A stretch of 7,976 bases of DNA from JBJEXX01 sp051886215 (GTDB taxonomy: Bacteria > Bacillota_I > Bacilli_A > RF39 > UBA660): contig JBJEXX010000100.1 of NCBI GenBank assembly GCA_051886215.1, positions 1 through 7,976 on the forward strand, given 5' to 3'. The notes beneath the pieces were generated by a model. It made no database searches, was not told where the DNA came from, and saw nothing but the letters and a program-made list of their open reading frames with translations. Shown here piece by piece: positions 6,268-7,976 of this stretch. The translations under genes and the position numbers were made by a program. Every line of letters begins with the position of its first letter. Within the stretch, counting starts at the first letter, position 1.

Positions 6268-7156
6268 TTATGTCGCCTCTAATCACATATAAATATTCTC
6301 TAAAAAAGTCTGCTTTACCTAAATTATCTTCGTATTCTGCGTCAGTAAGCATCGTATGTCTAATTTCATAGTTTAAATTATTTTTTAACAATTCAACTTC
6401 TAAAATCTCTGGAGTAGGAAAGTTTGAACTTTGATTTGATAATAAAACATATTTAGAAACTTTTTTTGCTTCTTTTACTGCCTTAATAACATTTTCTATA
6501 ACATTACTTTGATCCCAAATCTCTATATTTTTAATTTTTGATTTTTCAAAAACATTGCTATAAATGTTTGCAGTAGTATTATATTCTTCTGTTTTACTTC
6601 CATCTCTCCAAGGCCATGCAAAATCCATAAACATAACATCAACCTTTATATCATCTTTATGTAATTTTTCTAAATAATAAAATAAATCTTCGTTATATGA
6701 TTTGTAAGCTCTTACTTTTTTATTATTAATATCAGTAAAATATTTAATATAATGATCTATTTTACCTTTTAATGTCTTATCAAGTGTTGTAGGTATCTCT
6801 GCATTATAACCATATATATCTACTATACTTGCGAAAACAGAAGCCCTTTTGATATAAGAATCACTATAATCTTTTAACCAATCATATTTACAAGAAAATT
6901 CTTTAGGTAAGTTATCACTCATAATAGCATTAGCAACTGAAAAACTATATTCACTTGCATCATTTGTAATAACTTTGTAACCTTTTTTTGCATACATATA
7001 AGCATTACCATTTGAGCCAGAATTTGTTTCTGCATAAACTCCCTTACCATGTAATAAGCCATCAACTATTGTTTCAAAAAAACTATAAAATCTTGATTGC
7101 TGCCCAAAATACTCAATATCAATTTCTGGTTTTTTAGAACTCATAATTATATCCAC
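6260..7156 (-). CDS. D12-class DNA adenine methyltransferase-like protein
   Basis: This 298-aa protein resembles SAM-dependent N6-adenine methyltransferases of the D12 (Dam-like) class. N-terminal QQSRFYSFFETIVDGLL (19-35) leads to a motif I-like glycine loop, AETNSGSNG (42-50), and then VITNDASEYS (62-71), where an Asn-Asp pair would bind SAM. The catalytic motif position holds MDFAWPW (177-183) rather than DPPY or DPPW, so the Asp is kept but the double Pro is not. Substrate could be DNA, RNA or a small nucleotide. The start is GTG at 7156: AGGAGGTG lies 7 nt upstream, whereas the in-frame ATG at 7144 is too far away. It is the first gene of the operon, 52 nt after the regulator. No restriction endonuclease is adjacent. 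Confidence 0.72.
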   Translation of the reverse strand: MDIIMSSKKPEIDIEYFGQQSRFYSFFETIVDGLLHGKGVYAETNSGSNGNAYMYAKKGYKVITNDASEYSFSVANAIMSDNLPKEFSCKYDWLKDYSDSYIKRASVFASIVDIYGYNAEIPTTLDKTLKGKIDHYIKYFTDINNKKVRAYKSYNEDLFYYLEKLHKDDIKVDVMFMDFAWPWRDGSKTEEYNTTANIYSNVFEKSKIKNIEIWDQSNVIENVIKAVKEAKKVSKYVLLSNQSSNFPTPEILEVELLKNNLNYEIRHTMLTDAEYEDNLGKADFFREYLYVIRGDINE

Positions 7157-7163
7157 AATAAAA

Positions 7164-7171
7164 CACCTCCT
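7164..7171 (-). promoter_or_regulatory. Strong ribosome binding site fixing a GTG start
   Basis: AGGAGGTG on the minus strand is 7 nt from the GTG at 7156 and 19 nt from the ATG at 7144, so it decides in favour of GTG for the methyltransferase-like gene. Confidence 0.8.
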
Positions 7172-7173
7172 AG

Positions 7174-7186
7174 TGATAATATATCA
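7174..7186 (-). promoter_or_regulatory. Operon promoter -10 inside a 13-bp palindrome (candidate operator)
   Basis: The plus-strand sequence TGATAATATATCA is TGATA-N3-TATCA, a perfect inverted repeat. On the minus strand it reads TGATATATT..., an extended -10 (TG-A-TATATT, 7183-7178). Transcription would start near 7171, at the ribosome binding site, giving a leader of about 15 nt. There is no good -35. The same palindrome, differing only at symmetric A/T positions, overlaps the WYL gene promoter, so it is a likely binding site for that regulator. Confidence 0.55.
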
Positions 7187-7208
7187 TTAAAAGGTGCAGT
7201 ATATCGTA

Positions 7209-7772
7209 CTATTTAAATTTTATTTCATTTAAATTATATGTTCTTAAATCTTTATCTGTTTTTGAATAACCAGTAAAGTAAATGTAATCTTTATAATAAC
7301 TAATATTATGAGGAGTAATTACTTTAACTTTATTCTTATATTCAATTTCAACATCATCATTATTTTTTATAGCTCTAGAAATTAAATTGTGTTTTTTCTT
7401 CAATTCTTCTTTATTTTGACCTTTCATTAAATTTGAATCAGAGTAAATAACAATAGTTTTAATTTTTTCTAGTAATTTTTCAACTTCAGTTTTATTTTTA
7501 CCATCTAATAATGGGAGCAATCTTTCAATGCTATTAACATCTTGAACGTTAAAAGAAACATCATAATTATTTTTTTGATTATAAACATAACCACCATAAA
7601 TACCATTAATTGAATCTATGTAAATACCTGCTTGTTCTAACTCTGCTTTATATGTTTTAATCATTCGTGGCGAAACTTCTATTCTTTCTGCCAACTCATT
7701 GACAGTATATTTTCTTCCACTTTCTAATAATTTTAACATTGCTAATGTATTCCCTAATTTACCCATAATCAA
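7209..7772 (-). CDS. WYL-family transcriptional regulator, short form
   Basis: This 187-aa protein begins with a DeoR/HTH_11-type winged helix (residues about 8-62: YTVNELAERIEVSPRMIKTYK, wing GIYGGY), followed by a linker and a WYL domain (about 130-187). The WYL signature reads YIY at 163-165 and the ligand-binding Arg is R177 in DLRTYNL. It stops right after this core, lacking the C-terminal WCX extension of the usual 300-aa members. TTG at 7772 is the likely start: AAAGGA lies 8 nt upstream of it but 14 nt from the ATG at 7766. WYL proteins sense ligands, often nucleotides or nucleic acids, and commonly control defence or mobile loci. It precedes the operon on the same strand, and matching palindromes at both promoters suggest auto- and operon control. 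Confidence 0.85.
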   Translation of the reverse strand: MIMGKLGNTLAMLKLLESGRKYTVNELAERIEVSPRMIKTYKAELEQAGIYIDSINGIYGGYVYNQKNNYDVSFNVQDVNSIERLLPLLDGKNKTEVEKLLEKIKTIVIYSDSNLMKGQNKEELKKKHNLISRAIKNNDDVEIEYKNKVKVITPHNISYYKDYIYFTGYSKTDKDLRTYNLNEIKFK

Positions 7773-7780
7773 TCACTTAT

Positions 7781-7786
7781 TCCTTT
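7781..7786 (-). promoter_or_regulatory. Ribosome binding site supporting a TTG start
   Basis: AAAGGA on the minus strand lies 8 nt before TTG (7772) and 14 nt before ATG (7766). Ordinary spacing therefore favours TTG as the start of the WYL regulator, although the ATG cannot be excluded. Confidence 0.5.
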
Positions 7787-7787
7787 A

Positions 7788-7820
7788 TGTTATTATAACA
7801 TTTTATCTTTAAAATTAAAA
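7788..7820 (-). promoter_or_regulatory. WYL gene promoter with palindromic operator over the -10
   Basis: The minus strand carries TGTTATAAT, a perfect extended -10 (TG-T-TATAAT, -10 at 7797-7792). A weak -35 (TTTTAA, 7820-7815) lies 17 nt upstream. The -10 is embedded in TGTTAT-T-ATAACA (7788-7800), a perfect 13-bp palindrome. Transcription would start near 7785, so the leader is only about 13 nt. Binding by a dimer here would block RNA polymerase, consistent with autorepression. Confidence 0.6.
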
Positions 7821-7887
7821 TATTTTTAATTTTTCTTTTAACCTCAATAACATTAAAATTATCTATAATACCATCCTTTTTTTCATA

Positions 7888-7911
7888 ATCTAATTCCTTT
7901 CAAAATTAGAT
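7888..7911. repeat. Inverted repeat ATCTAATT-N8-AATTAGAT
   Basis: Perfect 8-bp arms (7888-7895, 7904-7911) flank an 8-nt spacer. A plus-strand TATAAT (7911-7916) begins at the last base, so this might be an operator for a divergent rightward promoter, but no matching -35 is visible and no plus-strand gene starts before the window ends. Confidence 0.4.
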
Positions 7912-7958
7912 ATAATAGACCCGGGAATTTAACACTTTTGAAACCGCAAAACTCAACA

Positions 7959-7976
7959 AACCATTATAAAATGGTT
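7959..7976. repeat. Hairpin at the right window edge
   Basis: AACCATT (7959-7965) pairs with AATGGTT (7970-7976) around ATAA. It may be the visible part of a longer terminator or element end cut by the window boundary, so its role cannot be judged. Confidence 0.4.

Noticed and set aside
988..7156. Queuosine or 7-deazaguanine DNA modification (dpd) cluster
   Set aside because: Apart from the VUT transporter and a generic radical SAM protein, none of the defining genes (tgt-like, queC/queD/queF-like, dpdA) is present.
7867..7887. Seven-codon minus-strand frame MKKRMVL with AAAGGA upstream, as a possible leader peptide
   Set aside because: It lies upstream of the predicted transcription start near 7785, and no attenuator hairpin follows it.
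7777..7899. Minus-strand open frame of 40 codons (KELDYEKKDG...) just before the WYL gene
   Set aside because: It contains no ATG, GTG or TTG, begins right after a TGA, and the WYL promoter lies inside it. At most it is a gene remnant.
1..7976. Restriction-modification, toxin-antitoxin, retron or CRISPR system
   Set aside because: There is a methyltransferase-like gene but no endonuclease, no reverse transcriptase, no cas gene, no regular direct repeats and no recognisable toxin-antitoxin pair.

Overview
The window is very A+T-rich DNA from a low-GC Gram-positive-type bacterium, most likely Bacillota. Genes carry AGGAGG-type ribosome binding sites, and TGG encodes Trp with no sign of in-frame TGA, so the standard code fits and a code-4 mollicute does not. 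Species and replicon cannot be told from the sequence. No rRNA, tRNA, CRISPR array or intact transposase gene was seen.

Layout. (1) Positions 1-173 (minus strand): the first codons of a gene leaving the window, overlapped by a short upstream reading frame. (2) Positions 174-987: mostly non-coding and rich in inverted repeats. It holds one possible 58-residue plus-strand ORF (702-878), three long hairpins and a good minus-strand intrinsic terminator (566-616). (3) Positions 988-7156: nine minus-strand genes, tightly packed, with overlaps of 8-23 nt or gaps of at most 15 nt. In transcription order they are a D12-like adenine methyltransferase homologue, a phosphoribosyltransferase (PRTase), a Nudix hydrolase, a radical SAM enzyme, a thymidylate-kinase-like P-loop kinase, a DegT/DnrJ/EryC1/StrS aminotransferase, a VUT/YhhQ-type transporter, a HAD 5'(3')-deoxyribonucleotidase-like phosphatase and a second, paralogous Nudix hydrolase. 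(4) Positions 7209-7772: a short WYL-family regulator directly upstream on the same strand. (5) Positions 7773-7976: intergenic DNA with two further inverted repeats.

How it may work (inference). Every family in the operon handles nucleobases, nucleotides, nucleotide-linked sugars or DNA. Radical SAM and DegT enzymes usually remodel a small molecule; the PRTase, kinase, nucleotidase and Nudix proteins would make, phosphorylate, trim or clean up nucleotides; the VUT protein may import or export a base-like compound. A self-contained pathway for a modified nucleotide, nucleoside or nucleotide-sugar is the simplest reading. The product is unknown, and no well-known cluster is recognised (no queuosine, dpd 7-deazaguanine, dTDP-rhamnose or restriction endonuclease genes are present).

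Control. Two near-identical 13-bp palindromes, consensus TGWTAWTATAWCA, each lie over an extended -10 element, one before the WYL gene and one before the operon. They are good candidates for the WYL operator, giving autoregulation and coordinate control of the operon.
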